A DNA stretch of 64,000 nucleotides from Peptococcaceae bacterium UBA5752 (GCA_002419055.1 DIFI01000006.1:104585-168584), one strand, 5' to 3'; counted from the stretch's first letter, positions 51,057 to 60,342 are shown. The notes: generated by a model from the sequence alone, not told the origin. Numbers and translations are program-made.

Positions 51057-51986
51057 TCAATGCAAGACAGCATTAGAGGTGTTCTTGCATACTTTCACAG
51101 CAGTAGCTTTATTTTTATCCTCGGCCGTAGCAAAACCAGGAACCGCAGTCAGGGCGGCAATCGCTACTTCTATTTGTGCTAAGTCTGGTTCATTGGTTGT
51201 TAATTTCTGCATTGCTAATCCCGGCTTAACTAAAGCTATAACCAACGGATTATTGGGAAATTTTAACGGCAGCCGAAATAGTTCATAAGCAAGGCCGGCT
51301 ACTACCGGCATACAAGCCAGCTTGATCAAGATTCGCAACAGCGGCGTAGTCTGACCAACAAAGGTAAAAATTATTATCATCAAAAACATTGCCATAATTA
51401 TAAAGCTGGTACCGCAACGGGTATGGATACGAGAATACTGCGCTACGTTTTCCGGCGTCAATTCTACGCCTGCCTCAAATGCATTGATTGTTTTATGCTC
51501 TGCGCCATGATAAGCAAAAACACGCTGTATATCTTTCATCTTGCTGATAATCGCCACATAGCCTAAAAACAAGCCCACCCGCAGCAAGCCTTCAATCAAG
51601 CTGCGGCCAAAATCACCAACATAGACATAAGCAAAATTGGCAACAAAAACCGGCAGTACCACAAAGATCAATATTACCAGTGCCGCTGCCGATAAAATGG
51701 CCAGCAGCATTTCTTTAAATGTTAATTTTTCTTCTTCGCTTTCGCCGCATTGCGCTGCAGACCAAGTTAGATCTTGAATACCGCTAATCATTGATTCGCA
51801 AAAAGAGATAAAACCGCGAATGATCGGCCAGCCTAAAATCGGGTGCTTTTCCCGCATCAGCTTGCGCTCACCGATTTTATATACTATTTCACCGTCTTCC
51901 TTGCGGCAGGCGATGGCTTTGCCTTGAGGGCCGGCCATCATTACGCCTTCTATTACGGCCTGTCCGCCATAATTGATCTTACTCAT
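51057..51986 (-). CDS. DUF1385 family membrane protein
   Basis: The 309-residue protein starts with the family signature NYGGQAVIEGVMM and has about four to five membrane segments between residues 90 and 240. The conserved YHGAEHKTINAFE near 158 and SRIHTRCGTSFI near 185 hold His/Glu residues that could bind metal. Its function is unknown. It commonly sits between rpmE and prfA in Clostridia, as here. AAGGAGG precedes the ATG. Confidence 0.93.
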   Translation of the reverse strand: MSKINYGGQAVIEGVMMAGPQGKAIACRKEDGEIVYKIGERKLMREKHPILGWPIIRGFISFCESMISGIQDLTWSAAQCGESEEEKLTFKEMLLAILSAAALVILIFVVLPVFVANFAYVYVGDFGRSLIEGLLRVGLFLGYVAIISKMKDIQRVFAYHGAEHKTINAFEAGVELTPENVAQYSRIHTRCGTSFIIMAMFLMIIIFTFVGQTTPLLRILIKLACMPVVAGLAYELFRLPLKFPNNPLVIALVKPGLAMQKLTTNEPDLAQIEVAIAALTAVPGFATAEDKNKATAVKVCKNTSNAVLH

Positions 51987-52023
51987 AAATCCTCCTTATA
52001 AGGATCATATATAACTAATTTTA

Positions 52024-52130
52024 CATTCTAACTTATCCGCTGACGCGGATATGGCCGGCTTTTCCCTCTCGGAAAAAGCTTCGGCTTAAATATGCGCTCA
52101 GTCGCGAAATAAGAGATTTCGGCCTGTGCA
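52024..52130 (-). ncRNA. candidate structured RNA upstream of the DUF1385 gene
   Basis: On the minus strand the spacer folds on paper into consecutive elements: GAAAT/ATTTC; GCTTTTTCC-GAGA-GGGAAAAGC with a GNRA-type GAGA tetraloop; ATCCGC-GTCA-GCGGAT; and GGCCG (52119-52123) can pair with CGGCC (52053-52057) to enclose the first elements. It lies between the rpmE terminator and the DUF1385 start. I do not recognise a known class. It may be a leader element or a small RNA, or chance pairing. Confidence 0.35.
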
Positions 52131-52159
52131 GCTATTATATCATTTATTATTATTATTGA

Positions 52160-52197
52160 CAAACAAAAAATAACCTCGCGCTTTTAAAAGCGCGAGG
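52160..52197 (-). terminator. terminator of rpmE
   Basis: CCTCGCGCTTTT / AAAAGCGCGAGG forms a fully paired hairpin; on the minus strand it is followed by TTATTTTTTG. It lies 14 bases past the rpmE stop. Confidence 0.9.
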
Positions 52198-52210
52198 CCG
52201 AATTTGCGGT

Positions 52211-52411
52211 TTATAGTCCGTATTTCTTTTTGAATTTATCAACACGACCGCCTTGTTCAACCAAAAGGCGCTTGGATCCGGTGTAGAAAGGATGACATTG
52301 AGAACATACTTCTACTTTGATCTCTTTTTTGGTAGATCCTGTCTTAAAGCGATTGCCACAAGAGCAAACTACATCTACCTCATGATATTCGGGATGAATA
52401 CCCTGCTTCAT
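52211..52411 (-). CDS. rpmE: 50S ribosomal protein L31, zinc-binding type
   Basis: The 66-residue protein has the zinc ligands C16, C18, C36 and C39 (VVCSCGNRF and VCSQCHPFYTG), which mark the C+ form of L31. The ATG at 52411 has AAGGAG eight bases ahead; an in-frame GTG at 52420 lies inside that site. A radical SAM gene lies 70 bases upstream and a terminator follows. Zinc-type L31 is usually replaced by a zinc-free paralogue under zinc starvation; none is seen in the window. Confidence 0.96.
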   Translation of the reverse strand: MKQGIHPEYHEVDVVCSCGNRFKTGSTKKEIKVEVCSQCHPFYTGSKRLLVEQGGRVDKFKKKYGL

Positions 52412-52481
52412 ACCGGTCACTCCTTTCCTGCAAATGTTTCACCAAAAAAGTATAGCATAGACGATACAATTTGTAAAGCGC

Positions 52482-53771
52482 TTATTTTTTATTTTTTTGA
52501 TTATTTTTTTGATTGTTTTTTACTTCACTATGGGTATATGAACCGATAGACAATCCCGGCAATTGATCCTTAAGATAATTAATAAAACTATTCATGCCCA
52601 TTCCCCAACTATCTTTAACAAAACCTGTCATCTGTTTGGGATCAATATTAAGGTTTCGCAGTTGTACTTGCTTAATTCCGGTTTCTTTAATCAGCTCAAT
52701 TAAAGCATCTGCCCTTCGCTGATCGTCGGAAAAACCGGGATAAGCCAATAGATTTAGCGCGACAGGAACTTTAGCGGCTTGCGCAGATCGAAGCGACTCG
52801 CGCACTGAATCTAAAGTATAATTTTGGGGCCTATGATATGCTTGATATTCACTGTCAAGTGGCGAAAATAGGCTGACTCTGATGCTGTCGATACCGCCTT
52901 CGCATAAAGCGCTGATTGCCTCGGTATTGCCGGCGTTGGTATTAATATTAATAATTCCCAGCTTTGTTTGTTGGCGAATTAGTTTTATTGCCTCACAAAT
53001 ACGCTGCCATTCCAGGCTTGGTTCTCCTTCACAGCCTTGTCCGAAGCTGATAATTGCCTCCTTGGCCTCCTTGAGATGAGGAATGGCAACAGCTGCAATC
53101 TCTTGCGATTCCGGACGGAATTTCAGCCGCTGCTGCGGAGATGGGCAGCACTCGGATGGCTGCAGAGAAATACAACCGATACAATCGGCATTACATAAAG
53201 GCGATACCGGAATACCGCCTTCAAAGCGGCGGTAAAATATATTTTGCGCCGTAAAACAACCGTATTCCAGCGAACAATGCGCTAGCTGCTCAATGATCCG
53301 ATTGTTCGGGATTTCTTGCTGCCGTTTTTTAATCAACTTCGGCAGTTCTTCAGTATTATAAAAGCGCGGATGCCAGCTTTTATGCTCATCGGTAATAGCG
53401 GCAGCCACTACCAGTTTGCCTTTTTCCACTCCGACTGCCGTAAACCCCAGTAAAGGCAACTCAATCGGTGACATTTCCGCCGCCGGCAATAGTAAGCGCG
53501 TAAAACCTTGCGGCAACAAAGCAGCCATGGCATAAACCGGCTCTGCGTTCTTTTTGTAAGGGTTTTCATCTACCAGTAAAAATTCGCCGCTTTCTTTATC
53601 GATACCAACCGGTGCTGCTTGGGGCATCATTATTAAAGTTGCTCCTTCAGGTAATGGTATTAAATCTTTTTTATTTGGTTTTTGCCAACGATTCCCAGAT
53701 AAACCTGCCATTTCCAGTGCCGGAAAATCAAACCATTGACCATCCGGACGGGCAAAAAGCATATCGGCCAT
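52482..53771 (-). CDS. radical SAM protein
   Basis: The 429-residue protein has an N-terminal domain of about 190 residues without recognised motif, then the cluster motif CNADCIGC (near 193-200), FGQGCEGEP as the variant GGEP-like loop, and a barrel with IININTNAGN and IRVSLFSPLD. A further cysteine-rich stretch SECCPSP follows the cluster motif. The C-terminus ends in an NNQK repeat. I cannot assign a substrate. It is the most upstream gene of the rpmE cluster and its start lies close to that of a divergent peptidase gene. Confidence 0.85.
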   Translation of the reverse strand: MADMLFARPDGQWFDFPALEMAGLSGNRWQKPNKKDLIPLPEGATLIMMPQAAPVGIDKESGEFLLVDENPYKKNAEPVYAMAALLPQGFTRLLLPAAEMSPIELPLLGFTAVGVEKGKLVVAAAITDEHKSWHPRFYNTEELPKLIKKRQQEIPNNRIIEQLAHCSLEYGCFTAQNIFYRRFEGGIPVSPLCNADCIGCISLQPSECCPSPQQRLKFRPESQEIAAVAIPHLKEAKEAIISFGQGCEGEPSLEWQRICEAIKLIRQQTKLGIININTNAGNTEAISALCEGGIDSIRVSLFSPLDSEYQAYHRPQNYTLDSVRESLRSAQAAKVPVALNLLAYPGFSDDQRRADALIELIKETGIKQVQLRNLNIDPKQMTGFVKDSWGMGMNSFINYLKDQLPGLSIGSYTHSEVKNNQKNNQKNKK

Positions 53772-53864
53772 AATAACCTCACTAAATTATTTTATTTTTA
53801 TATAATATTTTGGACAAATTATGGGCATTTTATAAGTAACTATGATTTAGAAGGAGTGAATTAT

Positions 53865-54695
53865 TTGTTTAATAATAAAAAAATTCTAATTGTACTGATT
53901 GCTTTAATGATGTTATTGACTGCCACGGCAACTGCCAGCGCTGATGATGGGTTAAGCATCTATATTACTGCCGAAAATCAAACAATAGCCGAAATTGCAG
54001 CAGCCAATAATATTGACGTTGATTTAATTGCAGCTATGAATAATACAGATGCTACTACCGTTCTTGAAGCGGGACAAGCTGTATATCTTCCGCAAGAACC
54101 GGCTACTTCAATAACAATAGAAGCCGGTGATACGCTGTGGAATATTGCAATCGAACACAATATCGATGTTTCCACACTGATTGCCTATAATAATATTGAT
54201 AATCCGAAACTTATCCATATCGGCGATATTATCGAATTACCTGAAACCGAAAACATTGAGCAACCGGTAGAAACAGCACTCTCCTCCCGCGCCAGCAGCG
54301 CCATTACCAGCGCCAGTACCAACACAAACATCAGCTTTAGTTGGCCGCTAGTGGGAACTATTACCTCCCGCTTTGGCCAGCGCAGCAGTGGCTCTCATCA
54401 TGGTATTGATATTGCCGCCGATAGCGGTACCCAGTTTATTGCAGCAGCAGCCGGCTTGGTTAGTTTTGCCGGCTGGCATTCGGATATTTATGGCAATGCC
54501 ATAATTATTGATCATAATGATATTACTCAAACCCTCTATGGTCATGCTTCTAAAATATTAGTAAGCGAAGGTGAAACGGTAACAGCAGGACAAATTATCG
54601 GCGAAGTCGGCGCTACCGGCAATGCTACCGGACCTCATCTTCATTTCGAAATTCGTATTAATGATGAAGCTGTTGATCCACAGGAATATTTATGA
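53865..54695 (+). CDS. LysM domain M23 family metallopeptidase
   Basis: The 276-residue secreted protein starts at a TTG with AAGGAG eight bases ahead; a longer frame from 53736 overlaps the divergent gene and has no such site. A signal peptide (MFNNKKILIVLIALMMLLTATATASA) is followed by two LysM domains (about 28-80 and 81-130) that bind glycan. After a Ser/Thr-rich linker comes the M23 endopeptidase domain (about 165-276) with zinc ligands in SHHGIDIAADSG and HLHFEI. Such enzymes cut cell-wall cross-links; related forms act in spore or cell separation. Confidence 0.92.
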   Translation: MFNNKKILIVLIALMMLLTATATASADDGLSIYITAENQTIAEIAAANNIDVDLIAAMNNTDATTVLEAGQAVYLPQEPATSITIEAGDTLWNIAIEHNIDVSTLIAYNNIDNPKLIHIGDIIELPETENIEQPVETALSSRASSAITSASTNTNISFSWPLVGTITSRFGQRSSGSHHGIDIAADSGTQFIAAAAGLVSFAGWHSDIYGNAIIIDHNDITQTLYGHASKILVSEGETVTAGQIIGEVGATGNATGPHLHFEIRINDEAVDPQEYL

Positions 54696-54747
54696 TAATT
54701 ACAGTTAATACTAAGTTATATAATAATTCATTTTAAGGAGGCCAATT

Positions 54748-55386
54748 ATGCCATTATTAAAAATCAAAAAAATAACAATCATATTGCTGGCAATACTTGC
54801 TGTTGCTTTGATGTTCAGCGCCTGCGCTACAACAGAAGAAGAAACTACTAGTCCCGCCGATGGCGACATCTATGCTTATATTACCGATTATGACAAAAGC
54901 GATGGTACTATTACAATAGACGAAGTCGAGTGGATTACCACTGAGGACACAGACCGTATCGAAGAATTGGATTTAGATGTAAACACAGACTTTACCAATG
55001 ACTATTATATTTACAATACCGACAAAGATGATTTACAAACCATTAATCTGGCCGATGATGTTGTTGTTGTCACAAATGATAATAATATGACTGATACTGC
55101 CGGAAATATCGCCGATGATCAAGATAACAATGGAAATAACGATGATAACGGCGTAGTAAATGACACAGATACTACAAATGATACTACAAATCCTACAAAC
55201 AATGACACTGTTAATGATGCTGTAGATAATGCAACAGATGCCGGCAATGATCTTCTTGCATCAATCACTGATATGATCGGCGTAAACCAGACACCTTTCA
55301 AAATAACGATCAAAGATGATAAAGTCACCCGCATTGAGGAAGCATATATGACCACAACCAAAAACACTACTACTAACAACGAATAG
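54748..55386 (+). CDS. acidic, Asp/Asn/Thr-rich lipoprotein
   Basis: The 212-residue protein has a lipoprotein signal peptide with lipobox FSAC (C27 region). The mature part is very acidic. Residues about 40-110 look folded (YAYITDYDKSDGTITIDEVEW), then a stretch of Asp/Asn/Thr repeats (about 112-165) forms a flexible linker before a short C-terminal strand region. I do not recognise a family. AAGGAGG lies before the ATG. It starts 52 bases after the peptidase gene and may be co-transcribed. Its stop directly abuts the stop of the convergent ligase gene. Confidence 0.7.
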   Translation: MPLLKIKKITIILLAILAVALMFSACATTEEETTSPADGDIYAYITDYDKSDGTITIDEVEWITTEDTDRIEELDLDVNTDFTNDYYIYNTDKDDLQTINLADDVVVVTNDNNMTDTAGNIADDQDNNGNNDDNGVVNDTDTTNDTTNPTNNDTVNDAVDNATDAGNDLLASITDMIGVNQTPFKITIKDDKVTRIEEAYMTTTKNTTTNNE

Positions 55387-56745
55387 TTATAGATCAATTT
55401 CTCTTATCGCATAGCGTTGCTTGCCGGATGGCGGCATCGCAATAAAATCACAATAAACAAGCTCTAACGCCGCGCCCGGTAAAAGGGCGCGGCATTTTTC
55501 CGCAAACATTTCCATTTCCTTTTTTGCGACATTAGATTTCTCACTAACTACAACTAATAATTGCACTTGCTTTAGCGATTTCTGAATAATACGAAAACTA
55601 CGCAAGTAATGCATTCCGGCAGCAATGGTGCCAAAAGCATGCCCGGAACAAAAACTGCCGTCCAAACGTACCAGCAGCGAATCTTCTCGACCGACAAGAT
55701 CGGTTAGCAAAGGCAGATTAATACCGCAATTACAATGATCATTGACAATCGATCCCATATCACCCAGCCGGTAACGCAGCCTTGGCTGGCAGTAATTATT
55801 GAGATCCGTAATAAGCAATGTTCCTACCTCTCCATTTGCCAAAGGATCCAATGTTTGAGGGGAAACAACCTCTATCAGCGCATTTTCGGCGCTGATGTGC
55901 AATGAACCGCATGGACACTGGTAAGCTAGTATTCCTGCATCCTTAGCGCCATACTCATTAACTACCGGACAATTGAAAGCAGCCAAAATAGCTTGTCTCT
56001 GATGATCATGCAGCACTTCAGCGGTTGAAACAACGGCTTTGAGCCGATGACTAAGCGGTTTTTTTTGCTTTAAAATATATTGAGCAACCAGATAAAGCGT
56101 GTTAGCATAGCTGTAGATATATTCCGGTTTAAAACTATCTATTTGTTTGACAATTGCGTCTAAATTCTGTTCTCCCAAACGATGACTTGAAACAACTATG
56201 CGATTTTTTAATAATCGCTCACGGTTAAGCAAAGACCCTTTCTCGACAACATTTAACTCGTGCTGGTTACCCCAGATCATCAGACAACGGCTGCCAAAAC
56301 TGATGCCGTACCATGATAAACCCCGCCAGCGTGCTGCCTCATAATATTCAACCTGGTTACGATCCATAAAAAAACGCATCGGTTCGCCGGTAGAACCGCC
56401 GGTCTGATTGGCAATCAAAGTCGAGCGTTGAATATTATCGCTAATATATAAATCACTTTCGGCAATAAAACCCGCCTTGGTTACCGGTGTAATTTGCGTG
56501 AGAGCAACTAAAGAATCACTGTCAATTAAAGCGTGCAAATTCTGATACTGATGATAAGCCGGTACATGCTCTAAACAATGAAGTAATAATTTTTTTAATT
56601 TATATTGTTGTAAAACAATAAGCTCTGAAGAAGAATAGCTTTGACTGCATTGTAATTCAGCAGTTTTATTACGGATTTGGTTGCCTCGGTATTTTTCCAT
56701 TAGCGGAAATACTGCTTTTTCGATAATTGTCTTATTTATATCCAT
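55387..56745 (-). CDS. PaaK/CapK-like adenylate-forming ligase family protein
   Basis: The 452-residue protein shows the family P-loop TGGSTGEPMRFF near residue 115, the aryl/acyl pocket region YSYANTLYLVAQYI, VNEYGAKDAGILAYQCPCG with two cysteines as in metal-binding PaaK forms, and RLRYRLGDMG with the adenylate-binding residues. These enzymes activate a carboxylic acid as an acyl-adenylate or CoA ester. Neighbouring genes do not point to a substrate; capsule-related homologues exist. Its stop codon immediately adjoins that of the convergent lipoprotein gene with no terminator between. Confidence 0.8.
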   Translation of the reverse strand: MDINKTIIEKAVFPLMEKYRGNQIRNKTAELQCSQSYSSSELIVLQQYKLKKLLLHCLEHVPAYHQYQNLHALIDSDSLVALTQITPVTKAGFIAESDLYISDNIQRSTLIANQTGGSTGEPMRFFMDRNQVEYYEAARWRGLSWYGISFGSRCLMIWGNQHELNVVEKGSLLNRERLLKNRIVVSSHRLGEQNLDAIVKQIDSFKPEYIYSYANTLYLVAQYILKQKKPLSHRLKAVVSTAEVLHDHQRQAILAAFNCPVVNEYGAKDAGILAYQCPCGSLHISAENALIEVVSPQTLDPLANGEVGTLLITDLNNYCQPRLRYRLGDMGSIVNDHCNCGINLPLLTDLVGREDSLLVRLDGSFCSGHAFGTIAAGMHYLRSFRIIQKSLKQVQLLVVVSEKSNVAKKEMEMFAEKCRALLPGAALELVYCDFIAMPPSGKQRYAIREIDL

Positions 56746-56883
56746 ATTTTTCTCCGAATTTAGTCAGCTTATTGGCTGTATTATATCACTTTTTTGCTAA
56801 CTATTGTACAAAAAAGCTGGAAAAGTACAAAATAATTTGATAGAATAGATTGACGGAGATATTGTTATTATTCAGGAGGACGT

Positions 56884-57333
56884 ATGATTATTGCTATTGC
56901 TTCCGACCATGCCGGTTTTGTGGCCAAAGAACAAATTAAAGACCTTTTATTAAAATTATCAATTGAAGTAAAAGATTTTGGCTGTTTTAGCAACGAAAGC
57001 GTTGACTATCCTAATTTTGGATCTGCCCTCGCTTCGTCCATTTCCAACGGCCAATACCAACGCGGTATATTGATCTGCGGTACCGGTATAGGTATGAGCA
57101 TTGTCGCCAACAAATTTCCCGGTGTCAGAGCAGCACTTTGCCACAATGAATTTACCGCTCAAGCCTGCCGCGAGCACAATGATGCCAACATATTAGTGAT
57201 GGGTGCGCGTACTTTAGATGAGCAGCAAATGGAGCAGATAGTTAAAATCTGGCTTGAAACTCCTTTTGCCGGAGGACGGCATGCCAATCGGTTAAAATTA
57301 ATCAGCGAGATAGAAGAGAAACTTAATAAATAA
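56884..57333 (+). CDS. rpiB: ribose-5-phosphate isomerase B
   Basis: The 149-residue enzyme interconverts ribose-5-phosphate and ribulose-5-phosphate. It has SDHAGFVAKEQI, the catalytic C65 in LICGTGIGMSIVANK and RAALCHNEFTAQACREHNDANIL. GGAGG precedes the ATG. It heads a plus-strand run of glyA, comEB, wecB and atp genes; the same association is seen in B. subtilis. Confidence 0.95.
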   Translation: MIIAIASDHAGFVAKEQIKDLLLKLSIEVKDFGCFSNESVDYPNFGSALASSISNGQYQRGILICGTGIGMSIVANKFPGVRAALCHNEFTAQACREHNDANILVMGARTLDEQQMEQIVKIWLETPFAGGRHANRLKLISEIEEKLNK

Positions 57334-57367
57334 TTTAAATTTTACTATATATTACGGAGGTATTACA

Positions 57368-58606
57368 ATGGCAGATTACACATATCTAAAGACTACCGAT
57401 CCTGAAATTACCGAAGCAATCGGTAAAGAAGAATGGCGTCAAAAAAATAAAGTTGAGCTGATTGCCTCAGAGAACTTCACTTCTTTAGCGGTTATGGCGG
57501 CTCAAGGTTCTGTTCTGACCAATAAATATGCCGAAGGTTATCCCGGCAAACGTTATTACGGCGGATGTGAATATGTTGATATTGTAGAAACACTGGCCAG
57601 GGATCGCGCTGCAAAATTGTTCGGCGCCGATCATGCCAACGTTCAGCCGCACAGCGGCGCTCAGGCTAATATGGCCGCTTACTTTGCGCTGATCAATCTC
57701 GGCGATACAGTATTGGGTATGAGTCTGGCGCATGGCGGTCATTTGACTCATGGCAGCCCTGTCAGTTTCTCCGGCAAACAATATAATTTTGTTGCCTATG
57801 AAGTTGAACCGGATACGGAAATGATTGACTATGATAAGCTTCACCAAAAAGCAATGCAAGTCAAGCCTAAATTGATAGTTGCCGGAGCTTCAGCATATCC
57901 GCGCAAGCTTGATTTTACCGCTTTCGCACAAATTGCCAAAGATTGCGGCGCTATGCTGATGACCGACATGGCACATATCGCCGGTCTTGTTGCAGCGGGT
58001 TTACACCAAAGTCCCGTTCCGTATTGTGATATTGTTACAACCACAACTCATAAAACACTGCGCGGTCCGCGCGGCGGCATGATTCTTTGCCGTGAAGAGT
58101 ACGCCGCTAAAGTAGATAAAGCTGTATTCCCCGGCATCCAAGGTGGTCCCTTAATGCATGTAATCGCCGCCAAAGCAGTTGCTTTACACGAAGCAGCTCA
58201 ACCGGAATTTGTTGAATATCAAAAACAAATTTGCTCTAATGCGCAAACATTGGCCAAATGTTTGATAGAAAATGGTCTGCGTTTAGTCTCTGGCGGCACT
58301 GATAACCATCTGTTATTGGTCGATGTTCGCCCCAAAGGTTATACCGGCAAGGAAGCAGAAGAAAGGCTTGACGCGGCTTCCATCACCTGCAACAAAAACG
58401 CCATACCTTTTGATCCGGCCAGCTTTAATACAACCAGCGGTATCCGTTTGGGTACAGCGGCTGTTACCACTCGCGGTATGAAAGAAGATGCCATGGAAAA
58501 GATTGCCGAAGCGATCAGTCTTTGCCTTGAGCATGATGATGCTAAACTGGCACAAGGAAAACAAATTGCTCAGGAATTATGCCAAAAGTATCCTCTTCCT
58601 TATTAA
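57368..58606 (+). CDS. glyA: serine hydroxymethyltransferase
   Basis: This PLP enzyme converts serine and tetrahydrofolate into glycine and methylene-THF. The 412-residue length is standard. Landmarks are LIASENFTS, YPGKRYYGGCEYVD, NVQPHSGAQAN, the PLP lysine in TTTTHKTLRGPRGG (near K228) and GIRLGTAAVTTRGM. GGAGG precedes the ATG, 34 bases after rpiB. No glycine riboswitch fits in the short spacer. Confidence 0.97.
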   Translation: MADYTYLKTTDPEITEAIGKEEWRQKNKVELIASENFTSLAVMAAQGSVLTNKYAEGYPGKRYYGGCEYVDIVETLARDRAAKLFGADHANVQPHSGAQANMAAYFALINLGDTVLGMSLAHGGHLTHGSPVSFSGKQYNFVAYEVEPDTEMIDYDKLHQKAMQVKPKLIVAGASAYPRKLDFTAFAQIAKDCGAMLMTDMAHIAGLVAAGLHQSPVPYCDIVTTTTHKTLRGPRGGMILCREEYAAKVDKAVFPGIQGGPLMHVIAAKAVALHEAAQPEFVEYQKQICSNAQTLAKCLIENGLRLVSGGTDNHLLLVDVRPKGYTGKEAEERLDAASITCNKNAIPFDPASFNTTSGIRLGTAAVTTRGMKEDAMEKIAEAISLCLEHDDAKLAQGKQIAQELCQKYPLPY

Positions 58607-58645
58607 AATATTTAGTGTTATTATTTAATAGAAAGTGTGGTCAAA

Positions 58646-59101
58646 ATGCGACGACAAACTTGGGATGAATACTTCATGAGCATAGCGCATCAAGTCGCAA
58701 CCCGTTCTACTTGCTTAAGAAGACAGGTTGGGGCAGTCGCAGTTTCTCCTTCTCATCGCATTCTTGGTACTGGATATAACGGTGCACTTCCGGGTGCGCC
58801 TCATTGTGATGAGGTCGGTTGCCTCCGTCAGCAATTAGGCATACCCTCTGGCCAGCGTCAGGAAATATGCCGCGCTCAACATGCCGAAGCTAATATCTGC
58901 AATTTTGCCGCCCGCTATGGAGTTTGTTTAGATGGAGCTACTATATATGTCACAGCTCAACCCTGCACTACCTGTGTTAAAGCCATGGTTACCAGCGGAA
59001 TAGCTAAAGTAATTTTTGATAGTGATTATCCTGACGAGTTAGCCCGCAAAATAGCCCACGAGGCAGGCATGGGGCTGATTCGCTTCTTAGATTTGCCTTA
59101 G
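58646..59101 (+). CDS. comEB: deoxycytidylate deaminase (ComEB-like)
   Basis: The 151-residue zinc deaminase has the catalytic HAEAN motif and PCTTC zinc motif, with MRRQTWDEYFMSIAHQVATRSTC at the N-terminus. The insert NGALPGAPHCDEVGCLRQQ near residue 50 is typical of dCMP deaminases, which make dUMP for thymidylate synthesis. The ATG at 58646 is preferred over an in-frame GTG at 58637. It follows glyA by 39 bases. Confidence 0.92.
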   Translation: MRRQTWDEYFMSIAHQVATRSTCLRRQVGAVAVSPSHRILGTGYNGALPGAPHCDEVGCLRQQLGIPSGQRQEICRAQHAEANICNFAARYGVCLDGATIYVTAQPCTTCVKAMVTSGIAKVIFDSDYPDELARKIAHEAGMGLIRFLDLP

Positions 59102-59130
59102 GCAGATAAAAACATAGCTCCGGAGGTTTT

Positions 59131-60228
59131 ATGAAAGTATTATCAGTTTTCGGCACACGTCCCGAAGCTATCAAAATGGCTCCCGTAGTACACATGCTCG
59201 GCCAATCTGATCAAATCGTCAGTAAAATAGCCGTAACGGCACAACACCGGGAAATGTTGGATCAAGTATTACAACTTTTTGATATTCATCCCGACTATGA
59301 TTTAGATTTAATGCGACATGGTCAAAGTTTGAGCGATATTACCACCGCCGTTTTGCATGGCATTGGAGAAATAATCACCGAAGAAAAACCTGATCTGGTA
59401 CTGGTCCACGGTGATACTTCTACCACTTTTGCCGCGGCTCTTGCTGCCTTTTATCAGCAAACTGCCATCGGACATGTTGAGGCGGGACTACGCACCGACA
59501 ACAAATACGCTCCTTTCCCCGAAGAAATCAATCGCCGCTTGACCAGTGCATTAACCGATTTTCATTTTGCTCCGACGACCGGAGCCCGTGATAATCTTCT
59601 TAAAGAAAATATTGCTCCCGATAAAATCTTTGTAACCGGCAATACTGTTATTGACGCATTGTTACAAGTAGTTGATAAACCTTTTTCCCTGCAAGGCTTA
59701 GGATTGGATAATGTTGATTGGAGCAAACGGCAGATTTTGTTGACCTGCCATCGCCGCGAAAACTGGGGCGTGCCTATGCACCGCATATTTACGGCTGTTC
59801 GTGCAATAGCAGAAGACTTCACCGATTGCGAGATCATCTTTCCGGTCCACAAAAACCCTGATATTCGCAAATTAGCAGCAGATATATTTGCTGGGTGCTC
59901 TTCAATTCACCGCTGCGAACCTCTTGACTACCTACCGTTCAGCCATATAATGAACAAATCTTATTTAGTACTGACGGATAGCGGCGGTCTTCAGGAGGAA
60001 GCTCCTGCCTTAGGCAAACCCGTAATTGTATTGCGCGATGCCACCGAACGACCGGAAGCTATTGAAGCCGGCACCGCAATATTGGCCGGCAGTAACGGCA
60101 CTGCCGTTTACAATGCTGTTGCAAATTTGCTTAACAATAACGATGAATATCATCAAATGGCACATGCTATAAACCCTTTCGGTGATGGTCATGCCGCTGA
60201 AAAAATCCAATCAATAATCATACGCTAA
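59131..60228 (+). CDS. wecB: UDP-N-acetylglucosamine 2-epimerase (non-hydrolysing)
   Basis: The 365-residue enzyme converts UDP-GlcNAc to UDP-ManNAc, the precursor for teichoic acid linkage units. It has FGTRPEAIKMAPV, TAQHREMLDQ, VHGDTSTTFAAALAAFY, VEAGLRT, FPEEINRRLT and TDSGGLQEEAPALGKP. CGGAGG precedes the ATG. The name mnaA is used in Bacillus. It lies directly before the ATP synthase operon, as in other Firmicutes. Confidence 0.96.
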   Translation: MKVLSVFGTRPEAIKMAPVVHMLGQSDQIVSKIAVTAQHREMLDQVLQLFDIHPDYDLDLMRHGQSLSDITTAVLHGIGEIITEEKPDLVLVHGDTSTTFAAALAAFYQQTAIGHVEAGLRTDNKYAPFPEEINRRLTSALTDFHFAPTTGARDNLLKENIAPDKIFVTGNTVIDALLQVVDKPFSLQGLGLDNVDWSKRQILLTCHRRENWGVPMHRIFTAVRAIAEDFTDCEIIFPVHKNPDIRKLAADIFAGCSSIHRCEPLDYLPFSHIMNKSYLVLTDSGGLQEEAPALGKPVIVLRDATERPEAIEAGTAILAGSNGTAVYNAVANLLNNNDEYHQMAHAINPFGDGHAAEKIQSIIIR

Positions 60229-60243
60229 TTTTTAATTTAGATT

Positions 60244-60283
60244 ATTTAATAATTTCAGAAATAATTTAATAATTTCAGAAATC
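60244..60283. repeat. tandem 20-bp repeat with twin palindromes upstream of the atp operon
   Basis: Two 20-base units differ only in their last base. Each contains the perfect 11-bp palindrome ATTTCAGAAAT (60252-60262 and 60272-60282), spaced exactly 20 bases apart, which is about two DNA turns. They lie just upstream of the probable atp promoter. Confidence 0.6.
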
Positions 60284-60293
60284 AGGGAAGGAT

Positions 60294-60323
60294 TTGCGTT
60301 TTAGAACAAGAATAAACTATATT
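60294..60323 (+). promoter_or_regulatory. probable promoter of the atp operon
   Basis: TTGCGT (60294-60299) and TATATT (60318-60323) are 18 bases apart, about 20 bases before the atpZ start. Transcription from upstream wecB may also contribute. Confidence 0.5.
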
Positions 60324-60342
60324 CGGAATGTGAAATTAACAA

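Noticed and set aside
53736..53864. Longer N-terminus for the LysM/M23 peptidase
   Set aside because: It would overlap the start of the divergent radical SAM gene and place 43 residues before an excellent signal peptide; the TTG at 53865 has an ideal ribosome binding site.
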